64,000 nt of DNA. Source: Cryptomeria japonica (lineage: Eukaryota > Streptophyta > Pinopsida > Cupressales > Cupressaceae). Each line of letters begins with the position of its first letter. The first letter of the stretch is position 1. The notes beneath the pieces are model-generated. The model had not been told where the DNA came from and made no database searches. It saw nothing but the letters and a program-made list of their open reading frames with translations. Of the stretch, positions 44,279 through 56,799 are shown in pieces. A program made the translations under genes and the position numbers. The stretch lies in NCBI RefSeq assembly GCF_030272615.1, contig NC_081414.1, positions 661,364,438 through 661,428,437 of the forward strand. Direction: 5' to 3'.

Positions 44279-45638
44279 GCAAGAATTCATCACTCATCAT
44301 GTGCACAACATAGAACGTGGTATCTCCATGGCTGATATATGCTATACTAAACAATATAATGGAGAGTTATTCTCAACATTCTTGCAAATATGGAGACACC
44401 TTTCTAGCAAACATTCCTTCCCCATTCCAGAAGAACATTTAGTCGAAATCTTCATTTCAAACTTGAATGAAGAGATGTAATTCCACTTATAAGTCAAATA
44501 TTCGGATTCTTTCAAGGACGTATTAGCCCAAGGACTCAAAATTGAGAAATCCCTTATCAAGAAGGGACTTGCAAAATCTACAAAGACAACAAAGACAGTC
44601 CACGACCAGCCTACAATAGTTACAAACCCAAGTTTTGGACCAAGAACAAAAACATCGTTAACGATGGTGTTTTAGACACAAGGACTATCAAAATTGCCTA
44701 ACCTATAGTCAAAATAGTCGAGCAAGTGGATAATCGTAAAAATCACAATATCAATCAAGTTAATCCCCCAACCAATCAAAGAAATCAAGCTCCCAACATG
44801 TAGCAAGAGGCACCTAAAAATAGGTACCCTACCTACAAACCAAATCGAACATACACACCCCTGGGAGAACCTCTTGAGAAGATATTATGGAACTTATATC
44901 TTTCAATCTCATCACGTTTCCTAAAACATCAAACTATGAACCAAAGCTTAAACCTTCATGATGGAGAGATAATGAGTATAGTGAATTTCATAAGGGAAAA
45001 GGACACAAAATGAACAATTTCCATCAATTAAAAGATATCATTCAAGACCTCATTGATCGAGGTGACATAGAAGTGGATTTCCACACTACAAAAATTTCCA
45101 ATACGGATCATACCATGTTCAAGAATCCACTTCCATCATATGAGAAAGGAGGTCCCTCCCATTAAGGGAAGAAACAAGATAGCATGGTGAACTATACCCT
45201 CTCACCATATACCTATACCGTTGATAACCTTTATGATGCTAATGAACAAGTTGCAACCATTACAATCAAAGGCAAATATCTCACATGCAATGTTGTTACT
45301 CGCCGTAGCAAGATTACCGTATAGGAGCACCATCAAAAGTGACATACGTGCCCAAACAATATAACCTTGTGGACCAATTAGATAAGATGACAACTCTCAT
45401 TTTCATACTAGATCTTTTACACCTATCACCCTCACATAAAACCATCTTGGACTTAGCTCTCCAAGAAGAGTTAGTTCCATCCAATTTAAGCATAGATCAA
45501 TTTCAAGCCATGGTTGGAAATCTCAAATAATCACTATGTCTCAATTTTTTTGAGAGTGACGATGCATCCATTCAACAACCTCATAAAACCCCTCTTCACA
45601 TCAAGGGATTCATACATAAACAAAAAATCAAGAAAGTC
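44279..45638 (+). pseudogene. Tat-like gypsy gag, C-terminal half (broken)
   Basis: From 44280 a frame reads QEFITHHVHNIERGISMADI and later LVEIFISNLNEE, which parallels the Gag on the minus strand at 62309-64000 (AFIQQFQNNI, IQRIFISNLQKDF). Homology starts at the first base after the LTR-like block, and the N-terminal half of gag is not in the window. Further on, NEYSEFHKGKGHKMNNFHQL is the knuckle region, with the cysteines replaced, followed by LKDIIQDLIDRGDIEV. Several stops and shifts follow up to the protease. Confidence 0.75.
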
Positions 45639-46289
45639 TTGATTGATAATGGAGCTAGCTTTAACATTTTCACCTTGAAATTAATCACAGCATTGGGATA
45701 TGCAGAAGAAGCAGTTGATGCCAGAAAGAGGATCACCATAAAATCTTGTGATGATGCAAAATACTCCTCTAAATGGTGTATTACACTACCAATAAGGGTA
45801 GGACCTATTGTGAAGAATGTGGTTTTTCAAGTACTAGATTTCCCTCTTCCATATAATCTCCTACTAGGTAGACCATGGATTCATTCCATGCAAGTGATAC
45901 CATCTACTTACCATCAATGCTTAAAATTTTCACATAACAAAGTGGAGATAACTATCCTTGGTGATGCTAACCCATTTACCTTTTGCAATAATATTAGGCA
46001 TCAACTAGATATCATGGTACCCAACAATAGAGAAGCCACCACCTCATCATCCTACATCCACCCAACTTCTCTCACTAGTACATCGATCCCTACACCCAGA
46101 CAAGATAAGTTGAAGATGAAGGTAAAGGATGAAGGCCCAGGAGAGTATAACATTAGCCAAAAAATTTATATTGGCCAACTACCCCTCTCACCTAGGCCTC
46201 ATGGCAAACCACAAATTTCACTCAAACCGCCTATTGCAGCCAATGTAGATACACTTGATGGATTCACCCCTGGAAGATCACAAGAATAG
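45639..46289 (+). pseudogene. Tat-like gypsy protease (partial open frame)
   Basis: MIDNGASFNIFTLKLITALG is the retropepsin centre, D-N-G in place of D-S/T-G, with the catalytic Asp at residue 3. VVFQVLDFPLPYNLLLGRPW and IHSMQVIPSTYHQCLKF are the family hallmark after it; LLGRPWIH...VPSTxHQxxKF is typical of Tat/Ogre-like elements. The frame was presumably continuous with gag upstream. It ends at a TAG at 46287-46289 within the linker. Confidence 0.85.
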
Positions 46290-47488
46290 GAAACTATTGA
46301 TGAATATTTGGCAAGATGGATTTGCAAGGACCATTTAGATAAAGGTAAACAACATATCAAGCTCCCTATAGAGAGGTATGGGAAAGGTTTTACCATGATG
46401 CAAAAATGGTTATGATGGCCATAGCACATTAGGATTCCACAAGCAAGGTGTACAAGAGCCATTACAACACTTGTTACACCCAAGAGATAAAATGGGACTC
46501 GGATTCAATTATAGTTTAGGGGACCTATTCTAAGCTCAGGTTTACAAACAAACAAAAGAAACCAACTTCTAAATTCATTCCTTCCAAAAGCAGGATAATG
46601 TCCATCGCAGATCAACCTACAACATCAGAAATCCAAGTCATGCAAGCACTTCTCAAGCGAAGTCCACACATGCAACAAACAAGAAAAAGGGTTATGTTGC
46701 ATAAAATTCAATCAATTACAGGTTGCCACTTTTGTCCATCTCAGATACCCAAGCAACACTAGCAACCCTGTCAGATACACCACCTATAGCAATTGTCGAT
46801 AAACCTTTTACACCTGTAGATATCCCTATAATATACAGTGATAGAGTTCTACAAATTAATTCAAAGATGGATTCACATGAATATGAATGGGGTTCTTTAG
46901 CTTCACATGAATCTAAAGAGGATTCTCTTGATACTTTTGATGATAAAGGAGTTGAAAAAGAGGCATGGGTAAAGACCTTTTGGGATCCAAATACTGAATA
47001 TACTTCTAAGAGAGATAGGTCACCTCCTGAGCCTAATTATGAAGAGGACAGTACTAACAATGACCTTAATACTTCCATCCTAACCATAATCTATGCATCA
47101 TATGAACTCAGCCTTATTGATGAGGTAATGTCAATAATCTACCCTAAACTCATTGACTGGGACCATCAAGACCCTCCACACCTTGACACCTTCCAAAATG
47201 ATGAGGTGATAATAGACTTTCTCAAATTATGGGATAACATACCAAGCGGGGATCACAAGGATGGGTATGTTATTGAACTTAACAGCATGGCTTACTTTGG
47301 AGAGAAGCAAAACCTTTCAGTCACAAAAATATTACAATCAAAACAAGATCTTCAAGTGAAAACCACACTATGGCACTTTTGGATCCCAAAAAAGTAAAAG
47401 AAAAGGACGCATCCAAAGGTGAAAACCTCTCTGAGGCACCCGAGGATGGAAGGTTTGACATTATTCCCTTCAACATGATTCAGAAGAG
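46290..47488 (+). pseudogene. Tat-like gypsy linker between protease and RT (broken, interrupted)
   Basis: Several stops occur up to 46720. An open frame at 46723-47397 then encodes an acidic segment (ESKEDSLDTFDDKGVEKEAW, NYEEDSTNNDLNTSILTIIY) that I do not recognise beyond its position. Next, 47370-47488 reads LSEAPEDGRFDIIPFNMIQK, where the copia insertion cuts it; the sequence resumes at 54600. Confidence 0.7.
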
Positions 47489-48732
47489 TGTTGGCCATTT
47501 GGAGGAATTGATTATGTGTTGCATTGATGTTTTGTCATTGATGTCAACACTAGTTATTTTGGCTACTTTACCAGTATCCTTTTGGTCCTGATAAGATGTC
47601 TGGTTTCTGGTTGGATTGGATCATGATGATCTGGTATTCTCTAGTATGTTTGGGTTATGGAATTGGCTTATTCATGCTACTTAGGTTCATGTTCAGTCAG
47701 TTGGTTTTAGATTTGGTGATCGGATGCTATCTTGTTTGCTAGAAAGCTTGGTTTGTTGTTCCGGCGAGGGTTTCACTAGAAAATCTTTGTTGAAGATCTT
47801 TAATGTTATGCATAAGTGGTGTTCGTGTGGCTTCTGGTGGAGATTTGGGATGCTTATGGTAATTGTGTTCAAGACTTAGTTGATTGGGATTATTTCTTTG
47901 GTGTGATGGACCTATATTGGGTCCTGGTATTATCTAGGTTATGGACCGACTTAATGTAACGTATGGATTGGACTTCTCGATGTGTTTCTGGGATGTCTTA
48001 TGGGTTGGATATTATTTATCTAGTCTTTGGCCAACATGTTTTGTAATTATGTAATTGTTTCATTGTCTGTAATTGTTTCATTGTCTGGTGGTTGACCTTA
48101 TTGTTTATGTTCGAGGGTTTGTATATACATGATGTAACATCTCAATGTAGATCATGTGTGAGGATGTATTGAGTGAATAATGTAATGATCATTCAGGCAG
48201 AGGATTTAGTCGATCATTGGTGATCGAGTTGGGTTTATGTAAGAGGATTTAGTCCTCCAATATTGAGCTTAACTAGAACTGTATTTGGGCATAAGAGATG
48301 TTATCTTTGCAGTTCATTCATTCTTCTGGATTGTAGTCTGGATTTCTATGTAGTTAGTGAGACTCCTTTTGTGATGAGCAATGTGCTCTAGGTTGTTGGC
48401 CTTCCTATAAGTGCAGACCCCTCAATTGTAATTCACATACTTACTGCAGAATTTTTAACTGACTGTGGGTAGGCTTCCCACCGTGGTGTTTCCCTTTATT
48501 GGGTTTCCCACGTACAAATCTTGGTTCATGCGGATGGTATTTATTCTCTTATTGTTGTTTATGCTTAATTGGTTTATCTGCTATTTTGGTATTTTATTTA
48601 TGCATTCCGGTATTGATCTTTTGGGTTCCTGTATTAAATTTTTAATTGCTAAATGTTATGGTAATTAGTGACAACTGATTCACCCCCTCCCCCCCCCCTC
48701 AGTTATCTTCTAGTTATTTGAACTGTCTAACA
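47489..48732 (+). repeat. 5' LTR of copia element 2
   Basis: It starts TGTTGGCCATTTGGAGG and ends GAACTGTCTAACA. It carries an 18-19-bp duplication of TGTAATTGTTTCATTGTC near 48050-48090 that the 3' LTR lacks. Near its end are GTGGGTAGGCTTCCCACCG and TGATTCACCCCCTCC, as in the solo LTR at 7188-8721. Confidence 0.93.
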
Positions 48733-48734
48733 AT

Positions 48735-48746
48735 TGGTATCGGAGC
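48735..48746 (+). other. Primer-binding site of copia element 2 (variant)
   Basis: TGGTATCGGAGC, one base from the usual initiator Met-tRNA match, two bases after the LTR end. Confidence 0.88.
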
Positions 48747-48789
48747 TCTGGTCCTCTCTACAGAAGCTTAACCACTTGAGGAAGATCCT

Positions 48790-49790
48790 ATGGAGACTAA
48801 CAGTTCAATCTTATCTATTTCATCTAGAGCTATCTCTCAGAGAGATATTCGTAGGCTTGATGGAACAAATTACAGAGTATGGAAGATTCAGATGGAGACT
48901 CATCTAAGATGTCTTGGCAAGGATATTTGCGAGATCACAGAGAATGGTGTTACACCTCATAATCTGGCATCTGAAAACCCTCCTCCGGCAAACTTGGATA
49001 AGGATCTTGAGAATGATTGTGAGAAAGAGAAGCCCTCTTGTGTTGACTTTCAGATCAGCAAATAATGGGATTAACTAACAATTCATCTACAAAGGCTAAA
49101 TGGGACAAGTTGGAGACTCTTAATGAAGGTGACCATACTATAAAGATTGTTTAACTTGATGGTTATCGGGTGAGATATGAAAACATGAAGATGGAAGAAG
49201 ATGAAAGGATTACTACATTGATGGAAATGGTAAATGAGAGTGTTATGGGAATTCAATGTTGTGGTGGAACTCTAAGTGAAGATGAAATTGTTTCTAAAGT
49301 TCTAAGAGCTTTACCACCAGCTTACAAGATGAAGGCTACTACAATTAATGAATTAAGAACAATGGCTAATACTTCTGTCAATAGAGATAACTTGGTTGGG
49401 AAATTATCTCCTTTTGAGCTTGAAGAATTCAGACCTTCTCGAGCTATGAAGTCTGAACTTTCTTTTCATGCATCTGCATCATCAACCAGTAACCAAGATT
49501 GGAGAGCTTTATATGCAAAGGAATTGGATGATATGAAGAGAGAAGATGAATAATTTGAGCAACTTGAAGCCCTATTTTCTATAAGAGTACCTAAAGGACC
49601 GGTAGGAAGTATGTATGAAGGAAAAGCACCTTTTAAATGTTTTGCATGTAATAAGATTGGTCATTTTGCATCTAGATGTCCTAAAAGGAATTTAAGATTT
49701 TAAGAAAGAGCTAGAAGATCTTTTAAGCCTACCCCTGGATATCAGAACAACTATAAGTACAGGAAAAACAGAGAAAAAATAGGCTACATA
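48790..49790 (+). pseudogene. copia element 2 gag (broken)
   Basis: It starts METNSSILSISSRAISQRDI at 48790, then RLDGTNYRVWKIQMETHLRC, a copia Gag opening. A TAA at 49063-49065 and a change of frame at that point separate it from MGLTNNSSTKAKWDKLETL and RYENMKMEEDERITTLMEMV. The UBN2-like core ends SEDEIVSKVLRALPPAYK. A zinc knuckle with all four ligands, CFACNKIGHFASRC, lies near 49634-49680. TAA stops are at 49551 and 49700. Confidence 0.88.
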
Positions 49791-50538
49791 GTGGATGAGG
49801 AAGGTGTGACTGATTTTGATGATGAACCGGCACAAGACTCTGCTAGTGGTTCTAGTAATGGAAAGGAATGGGTGTTCCTGTCTATCAAGGAAGATGTTCT
49901 AGCACTAGAAGAAAATGTACCTAAAGAGAATGCACTTGCTGCTAAAATTGAAGTTAAGGATGAATGGGTAATTGGCAGAGGATGTTCACATCATATGACT
50001 CGAGATAAAAGGAAGTTTCTATCTTTGCAAGAATGTGATGGTGGTCTAGTTAGATTTGGAGATGACAAAGCATGTATGATCAAGGGAAAAGGAACTATAT
50101 CATTGGATGGTAAGCAAAATACTAATAATGTTTATTATGTTGAAGGTTTAAGGCATAATATTTTGAGTGTAGGACAATTGATGGATAAGGGATTTCAGTT
50201 ACAGTTCAAGGATGGAAAATGCAAAATCATTAATAGATCTGGTTTGGAGATTGCGACCGGTACACAGACAAAAGGTAATATATTTCATTTAAATTCTAGT
50301 GAGAAGACATGTTTGATTGCACAAATTGGTGAGAGTTGGCTATGACATAAAAGGCTATGTCATGTGAATTTTGATTGCTTGTGAAGATCAGTTCAACTAA
50401 GGCAGTTAGAGATATACCTAAGATTGTAAAGCCCTATAATCCGATATGTAAAGAATGTCAAATGGGAAAACAGGTCAAAACCTCTTTTAAGAGTATACAA
50501 GACAAATCTAATGATGTTCTTAATCTTATTATACTGAT
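49791..50538 (+). pseudogene. copia element 2 protease region (catalytic Asp lost)
   Basis: In the gag frame the protease centre reads WVIGRGCSHHMTRDKRKF. Copia proteases have D-S-G before CSHHM, so both the catalytic Asp and the following Ser are replaced. VYYVEGLRHNILSVGQLMDK follows, as expected. A TGA at 50343-50345 and shifts break the GAG-pre-integrase part (CHVNFD). Confidence 0.88.
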
Positions 50539-51390
50539 TTGTGTGGCTCTGCTAGAGTTAAAAGTTTTCAAGATGATAGATATTTTATGCTAATCATTGA
50601 TGATTATTCTAGAATTATGTGGGTTACTTTTCTAAGGGAGAAATCTGAAGCTTTTGAAAAGTTTAAAATCTTTAAAGTTAAAGTTGAGACAGAGATAGGA
50701 TTGAAGATTAAATGTTTAAGGTCAGATCATGGTGGAGATTTCACATCTAGTGAGTTTAATAACTTTTGTGAGAACTATGGTATAAGGAGACAATTTTTTG
50801 CTACCCGGACACCTCAGTAGAATGGAGTTGTGGAAAGGAAGAATAGAACTATCTTGGATGCTACTAGAACAATGATGATGGAAGATAGTCTACCTCATAT
50901 CTACTAGAGAGAAGTAGTGAGAACAATGGTCTATACATTCAACAGAGTACATATCAAAAGAGAAACTGGTAAGACACCTTATGAATTATGGTTTGGCAAT
51001 ACACCTACAGTTAAGTATTTTAGAATCTTTGGTAGTAAATGTTATATCAGGAGAGATGATATCATTGGCAAATTTGATCCTATATGTGATAAAGAAATTT
51101 TTCTTGGTTATTCTAATGAAAGCAAAGCATATAGATGTTATAACAAGAGATTGCAGAGAATTGTGGAGAGCGCTAATGTCAAGGTGGATGAGATGAATTG
51201 AAGTCAAATCAGAGTTTATGAGCAAGAACCAGCAATGGAAATGATCATAACTAAAATGGTAGCACCTTTACCAAAATAGAATGTTGAACCAGTTACTCCG
51301 GTAGTATCTGAAAATTCAATAGTAACTGAAGAACCGGTAAGAGGAACAGAGAGTCAGAAGACTCCTAGGTATGTGAGATTGAATCATTCA
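50539..51390 (+). pseudogene. copia element 2 integrase (broken, triad kept)
   Basis: FMLIIDDYSRIMWVTFLREK, KCLRSDHGGDFTSSEF and NGVVERKNRTILDATRTMM show all three acidic residues. Stops lie just before NGVVERK (TAG, 50818-50820) and at PHIY* (50907). The C-terminal part reads FRIFGSKCYIRRDD and FLGYSNESKAYRCY. Confidence 0.88.
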
Positions 51391-53014
51391 AAAGATTAGA
51401 TCATTGGGGATAAGAACAATGGAGTGATGACAAGAAGGAGATTGGCATCTAATGAGGTATGTTTAATTTCTCAAGTTGAACCAGTATCAATAATTGAAGC
51501 ATGTAAAGATGAATGCTGGTTGAAAGCTATGGAAGAATAATTAGATCAGATTGAGAAGAATAACACGTGGACTTTAGTTCCCGAGCCTAAAAATAAAAAT
51601 GTTATTGGAACTAAATGGGTTTTTAGGAATAAATTGAATGAAGATGGAGAATTTGTAAGGAATAAAGCTAGATTGGTTTGTAAAGGATACTCTCAGAAGG
51701 AAGGAATTGATTATGGTGAAACTTTTGCACCTGTAGCTAGGATTGAAGTTGTAAGATTATTTCTTGCCTATGTTGCCCATAAGAACTACAAGGTTTATCA
51801 GATGGATGTCAAGTGTGCATTTTTTAATGGGGATCTTGATAAGAAATTTTATATTGAGCAACCTAATGTTTTTTCACTTTCAGGTGATAAAAACATGGTT
51901 TGCAGATTAAGGAAAGCTTTATATGAATTGAAACAGGCACCTAGTGTATGGTATGCAAGGTTAGATAAATATATTTTGAAGCTTGGTTTCACTAAAGGTA
52001 ATGCTGACAGTAATCTATATTATAAAGTCACTGATGATGATATACTAATTATTGAAGTTTTTGTTGATGACATCATTTTTGGAGGTGAAGATAAGTTGTG
52101 CATGGAATTTTATAAAAATATGGAGAAAGAATTTGAAATGTCTATGATTGGGCAAATGAAATTTTTCTTAGGTTTGCAAATTACTCGAACTGATAAAGGT
52201 ATTTTCATCTGTCAAACTAAGTATGCTAGGGAATTGTTGAAGAAATTTTGTATGGTAGATTCTAAACTGGTAAGTACTCATATGGTTACAAGTGATAAAT
52301 TGTCAAGGAAAGATGAATCTACACCGGTAAATCCTACAAGATACAAATCTATGATTGGAGGTCTGTTATATTTGACTCAGACTAGACTTGACATAATGAA
52401 TGATGCTTGTATTGCATCTAGATTTTAGAGTGATCCTAGAGAAAATCATGAGAGTGCGGTGAAAAAAAAATTCAGATACTTGCAAGGTACGTCTGAATAT
52501 GGTTTATGGTACCCTAAGGATTATGACTTTACTTTACGTGCATATGCAAAATGCAGATTGGGCTGGTGATGTTGATGACCAAAAATGTACTTCCAATGGA
52601 GCTTTCTTTCTTGGCAAGAAATTGGTTTCATAGATCAGCAAGAAGCAATCATGTACTTCTTTATCTACTACTGAAGTTGAGTATGTTGTTGTTGCTACTA
52701 ACTGTACACAAGTTCTATGGATGAAGCAAATGCTAAAGGATATCAAAGTGCATTACACTGGACTGGTAGTTATTCACTGTGATAACTCAGTTGTTATTGG
52801 CATATCAAAGAATCTGGTATTTCACTCTAAGACAAAGCACATATCTATCAACTATAACTTTTTGAAGGAGAAGGTGGAAGAAAATGAAGTCAAATTGGTT
52901 TATGTGAACACTAAAGAGTAGATTGCAGATATTTTCACTAAATCTTTGCCTAAAGAATCATTTGAGTACCTGAGAGACAAATTAGGGGTTTTTGCCCCTC
53001 CGGCAGAAAACTGA
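51391..53014 (+). pseudogene. copia element 2 reverse transcriptase and RNase H (broken)
   Basis: RT begins near [19 protein letters not shown] and is open over 51634-52428: [40 protein letters not shown], and the active site as [12 protein letters not shown] (FVDD form). RNase H follows with ADWAGDVDDQKCTSNG, VVIHCDNSVVIGISKNLVFH and IADIFTKSLPKESFEYLRDK. Stops lie at 52426-52428, 52630 and 52919-52921, with a shift near 52550. TGA at 53012-53014 ends the region. Confidence 0.9.
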
Positions 53015-53377
53015 TTGATGTTATTCGACATCAGTCTAGTATGCATTATCAGAGATATTATTCATTTCGGCATTGATGTGGGGATGCTACTGCTCAAGGG
53101 GAGTAGTTAGCCTTGTGTTTCAGTGGGTTTTTTTTTCTTTGATAATTTTGTCAGATTTCTGGCATTGATGTCAAAGGGGGGGTGATATATATGAAAAACA
53201 GAGCTTTACAGAGATATCATTCACAAGGGGAGTTTGGTCTTTGTTTCAGAACTTCATTGCTATATCTTAGTGTGGGAGAGTGTTGGTTGTCTTCCATTTG
53301 GGGAGACTTATTTAGCATTTTCTTGGCACTTGGATGTTTTTCACATCTACTATTGTCATCAATGCCAAGGGGGAGAT
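53015..53377 (+). other. 3' untranslated region and polypurine tract of copia element 2
   Basis: Non-coding. CCAAGGGGGAGAT at about 53366-53377 abuts the 3' LTR and is the polypurine tract. A second purine run, AAAGGGGGGGTGAT near 53173-53186, and AAGGGGAG near 53096 lie upstream. Confidence 0.8.
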
Positions 53378-54599
53378 TGTTGGTCATTTGGAGGAATTGA
53401 TTATATGTTGCATTGATGTTTTGTCATTGATGTCAACACTAGTTGTTTTGGTTGTTTTACCGGTATCCTTCTGGTCTTGGTAAGATGTTTGGTTTCTGGT
53501 TGGAATGGATCATGATGATCCGGTATGCTTCGGTATGTTTGGGTTATGGAATTGTCTTATTCGTGCTACTCAAGTTCATGTTTAGTCAATTGCTTTTGGA
53601 TTTGGTGATCGTATGCTATCCTATTTGCTAGAAAGCTTGGTTTGTTGTTCCGGCGAGGGTTTCATCGATAGAGCTTTGTTGAATATCTTTAATTTTATGC
53701 ATAAGTGGTGTCGGTGCGGCTTCTAGTGGAGATTTGGGATGCTTATGGTGATCGTGTTCGAGACTTAGTTGATTGGGATTATTGCTTTGGCGTGTATGGA
53801 CCTATATTGGCTCCCGGTATTATCTAAGTTATGGATTGGCTTAATGTAACGTGTGGATTGGACTTCTCGATGTGTTTTGGGGATGTCTTATGGGTTGGAT
53901 ATTATTTGTTTGGTCTCTAGCCAACATGTTTTGTAATCATGTAATTGTTTTATTGTCTGGTGGCCGACATTATTGTTTCTGATCGAGGGTTTGTATATAT
54001 ATGATGTAAGATCTCATTGTAGATCATGTGTGAGGATGTATTGAGTGAATAATTTAATAATCATTCGGGCAGAGGATTTGGTTGATCATTGGTGATCAAG
54101 TTGGGTTTATGTAAGAGGATTTATTCCTCCGGTATTGAGCTTAACCAGAACTGAATTCAGGCATAAGAGATGTTATCTTTGTAATTCATTCATTCTTCCA
54201 GATTGTAGTTTGGATTTCTATGTAGTCAGTGAGACTCCTTTTGTGATGAGAAATGTTCTCTAGGTTGTTGGTCTTCCTACAAGTGCAGGCCCCTCAATCG
54301 TAATTGACATACTTACTAGAGAAGTATTATTGAATGTGGGTAGGCTTCCCACCATGGTTTTTCCCTTTACCGGGTTTTCCACATACAAATCTTGGTGTCA
54401 TGTGGATGGTATTTATTCTTTGATTGTTGTTTATGATTAATTGGTTCATTTGCTATTTCGGTATTTTGTTTATGCATTCCAGTATTGACCTTTTAGGTTT
54501 TGGTATTAAAGTTTTAATTGCTAAATGTTTTGGTAATTTGTGACAACTGATTCATTCCCCCCCCCTCAGTTGTCTTCCAGTTATTTGAACTGTCTAACA
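53378..54599 (+). repeat. 3' LTR of copia element 2
   Basis: It starts TGTTGGTCATTTGGAGG and ends GAACTGTCTAACA, colinear with 47489-48732 with scattered point differences, suggesting an insertion that is not recent. Confidence 0.93.
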
Positions 54600-55700
54600 G
54601 AGAGATCATTCGTTCTCATCGAATAGACCAAGGAAGTAAATCTAGGATTAGTAGGGAATCCTCATAAAATCCATTTAGCAGCATCCTTAACTCACCTAGA
54701 GGATCCTTGCTTTATGGAATTCTTTATGAAGCAACAAATAAACTTTTCTTGGTCATATGCAGACATTCCGGGACTAGATCTAGATCTAGTAATGCACCAC
54801 TTGACAATAGCAGAAGAAGCAAAACTAGTGAAACAAAAGCTCAAGAAAATGCATCCTTAGATTCCATTATTAGTAAAGGCAAAACTCAAAAATTTGTCAG
54901 ATGTTGGTTTCATCGGCCCAATTGACTATGTAGAATGGTCTCCAATATTGTACCTATGGCAAAACCAATTGGAGGCATATGTGTTTGTATAGATTTCAAA
55001 AATCTAAATAAGGCATGTCCTAAGGATGACTTCCCTTTACCCAACATTGATATGATCTTTGACCTAACAACAGAACACGCTATACTATCTCTCATGGATG
55101 GGTTCTCAGGATACAACTAGATCAAGATCACCCTAGAAGATCAACATAAAACTGCTTTCACATGCCCATGGGGAACATATTGTTGGAATGTGATTCCATT
55201 CGGTCTCAAAAATGCAAGATTTGCATATCAAAGGGCAATGATTGCCATCTTCCATGACATGACGCATACACTAATGGAAGTGATTTACTACCTAAATCAT
55301 TAACAAGAGAGGATCACCTTGCAGTACTGCACAAAATATCCACTAGACTAGAATAATATAATGTCCACCTCAATCCAAAGATGTGTGTCTTTGGAGTAAC
55401 CTCTCAGAAGCTCCTAGGATACATTGTCTCAAACAAGGGCATTGAGGTTGATCCTATAAAAGTCAAGGAAATCATGGAGATGCCACCTCCTAAGAACATC
55501 AGCTAGTTGAGGACATTACAAGGGAGGCTACATTCAATCTATCAGTTCATTGCACAATTGGTCGATAAATGTCATCCCTTCACACATCTTCTACATAATT
55601 TTTTTTGCTTAAAATGGGAAGAGAACTGCCAACAAGCATTCTAGCAGCTTAAGGACTACTTGATGACACAACCATACTAACACCACCATCTCCAAACAGG
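54600..55700 (+). pseudogene. Tat-like gypsy reverse transcriptase (broken)
   Basis: The region continues the linker interrupted at 47488. SWSYADIPGLDLDLVMHHLT and KLVKQKLKKMHP precede RT. RT proper reads VPMAKPIGGICVCIDFKNLN, KACPKDDFPLPNIDMIFDLT and LSLMDGFSGYN. At the place of the Y-x-D-D active site, near 55280-55300, the text is MEVIYYLNH, so both aspartates are gone. CVFGVTSQKLLGYIVSNKGI follows. Multiple stops. Confidence 0.85.
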
Positions 55701-56099
55701 CCCTTGTTATTATACATATCAGCTATGACCATGGCCCTAGGGGTCTTACTAGCACAACATAATACAAGATGAAAAGAATGTGCAATATACTACATCTATA
55801 GGACATTAGTAGGGAATGAACTCAATTATATGCCTATTGAACAATCTTGTCTTGCAGTAATTTTGGCATCAACCAAACTGAGGCACTGAATGCTAGTGCA
55901 TAAGATACAACTCATTGCCAAGATATATCCACTCAAGTAATTATTCAATAAAGAAACACTAATCGGTCGCTTGGCAAAGTGGGTTATCATCCTCAGTGAG
56001 TTTGATATAGAGTATGTGAACCATAAAGTAATCAAAGGGAAAGTAATCATAGATTAGTTGGTTGAAGCACCACTCATAGGAGACCATCCTCTCATCTCA

Positions 56100-56540
56100 A
56101 TTTTTTTTCTAAATGACGAGATCTTCATAGTCATGTCAGCATAGCAATGGAAGCTATATTTTGATGGGTCACACACTACGCATGGTTTAGGAGATGGCAT
56201 TCTTTTTATCACGCCTCAAGGTGATAGCATTCCAAAATCATACAGGTTCACTTTCCCATGCACAAACAGCATAGAAAAGTATGAGGCCTTGATCACGAGA
56301 CTAAGAATGGTCATACAATGGAACTTGAAGGAGCTACAAGTATACAATGATTCACAGCTAGTCATTTGACTAGTTAATTATGATTACCAAACAAAGGGTG
56401 ATAAGCTCATGCCTTATAAGAAAATGGTTGATAGTTTCAAGGAATTATTCACAACTATCACCTTTCATCAGATTCCTCAAGAGAAAAATAGAGTTGTAGA
56501 TGCAATGGCTACAATAGCTTCTCTCCTAGATCTTCCATAG
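56100..56540 (+). pseudogene. Tat-like gypsy RNase H (broken)
   Basis: LYFDGSHTTHGLGDGILFIT, NSIEKYEALITRLRMVIQWN and LQVYNDSQLVI* correspond to the D-E-D residues of a retroviral-type RNase H, which Tat elements carry in addition to the one after RT. PQEKNRVVDAMATIASLLDL ends it. Confidence 0.75.
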
Positions 56541-56799
56541 AACTCAACATGCTATGAGTTCTTAGTTGAACAACTTCGGATCCCCTCTTATGATATCCTG
56601 GAATTTGAGATATTATGTCAACCATCATTTTAGATTCCCCATGGTATGGTGAGCTTTACGCTTACCTACACGACCAAATTATTCCACCAAACTAATCGCA
56701 TAATTAACAAAAAACCTTCATACGTCAATCCGCCCAATACACCATCATTGTTGAAACCCTATACCGATGAAGTCTTGATGGTACTCTCCTCTGATGTTT

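Larger units (their letters stand above)
47489..54599 (+). mobile_element. Ty1/copia LTR retrotransposon 2, nested in the Tat-like element
   Basis: LTRs 47489-48732 and 53378-54599, primer-binding site, copia-order coding region and polypurine tract. Flanks AAGAG (47484-47488) and GAGAG (54600-54604) are a 4/5 target duplication, and joining the flanks continues the gypsy linker. Less decayed than element 1, but with stops and frameshifts throughout. Confidence 0.92.

Noticed and set aside
32329-44345. Assigning the LTR at 32329-33625 to the Tat-like gag-pol at 44279-57895
   Set aside because: Same strand and a fitting primer-binding type, but the first half of gag is missing between them and 36299-44278 contains other LTR-like DNA; the link is possible but unproven.
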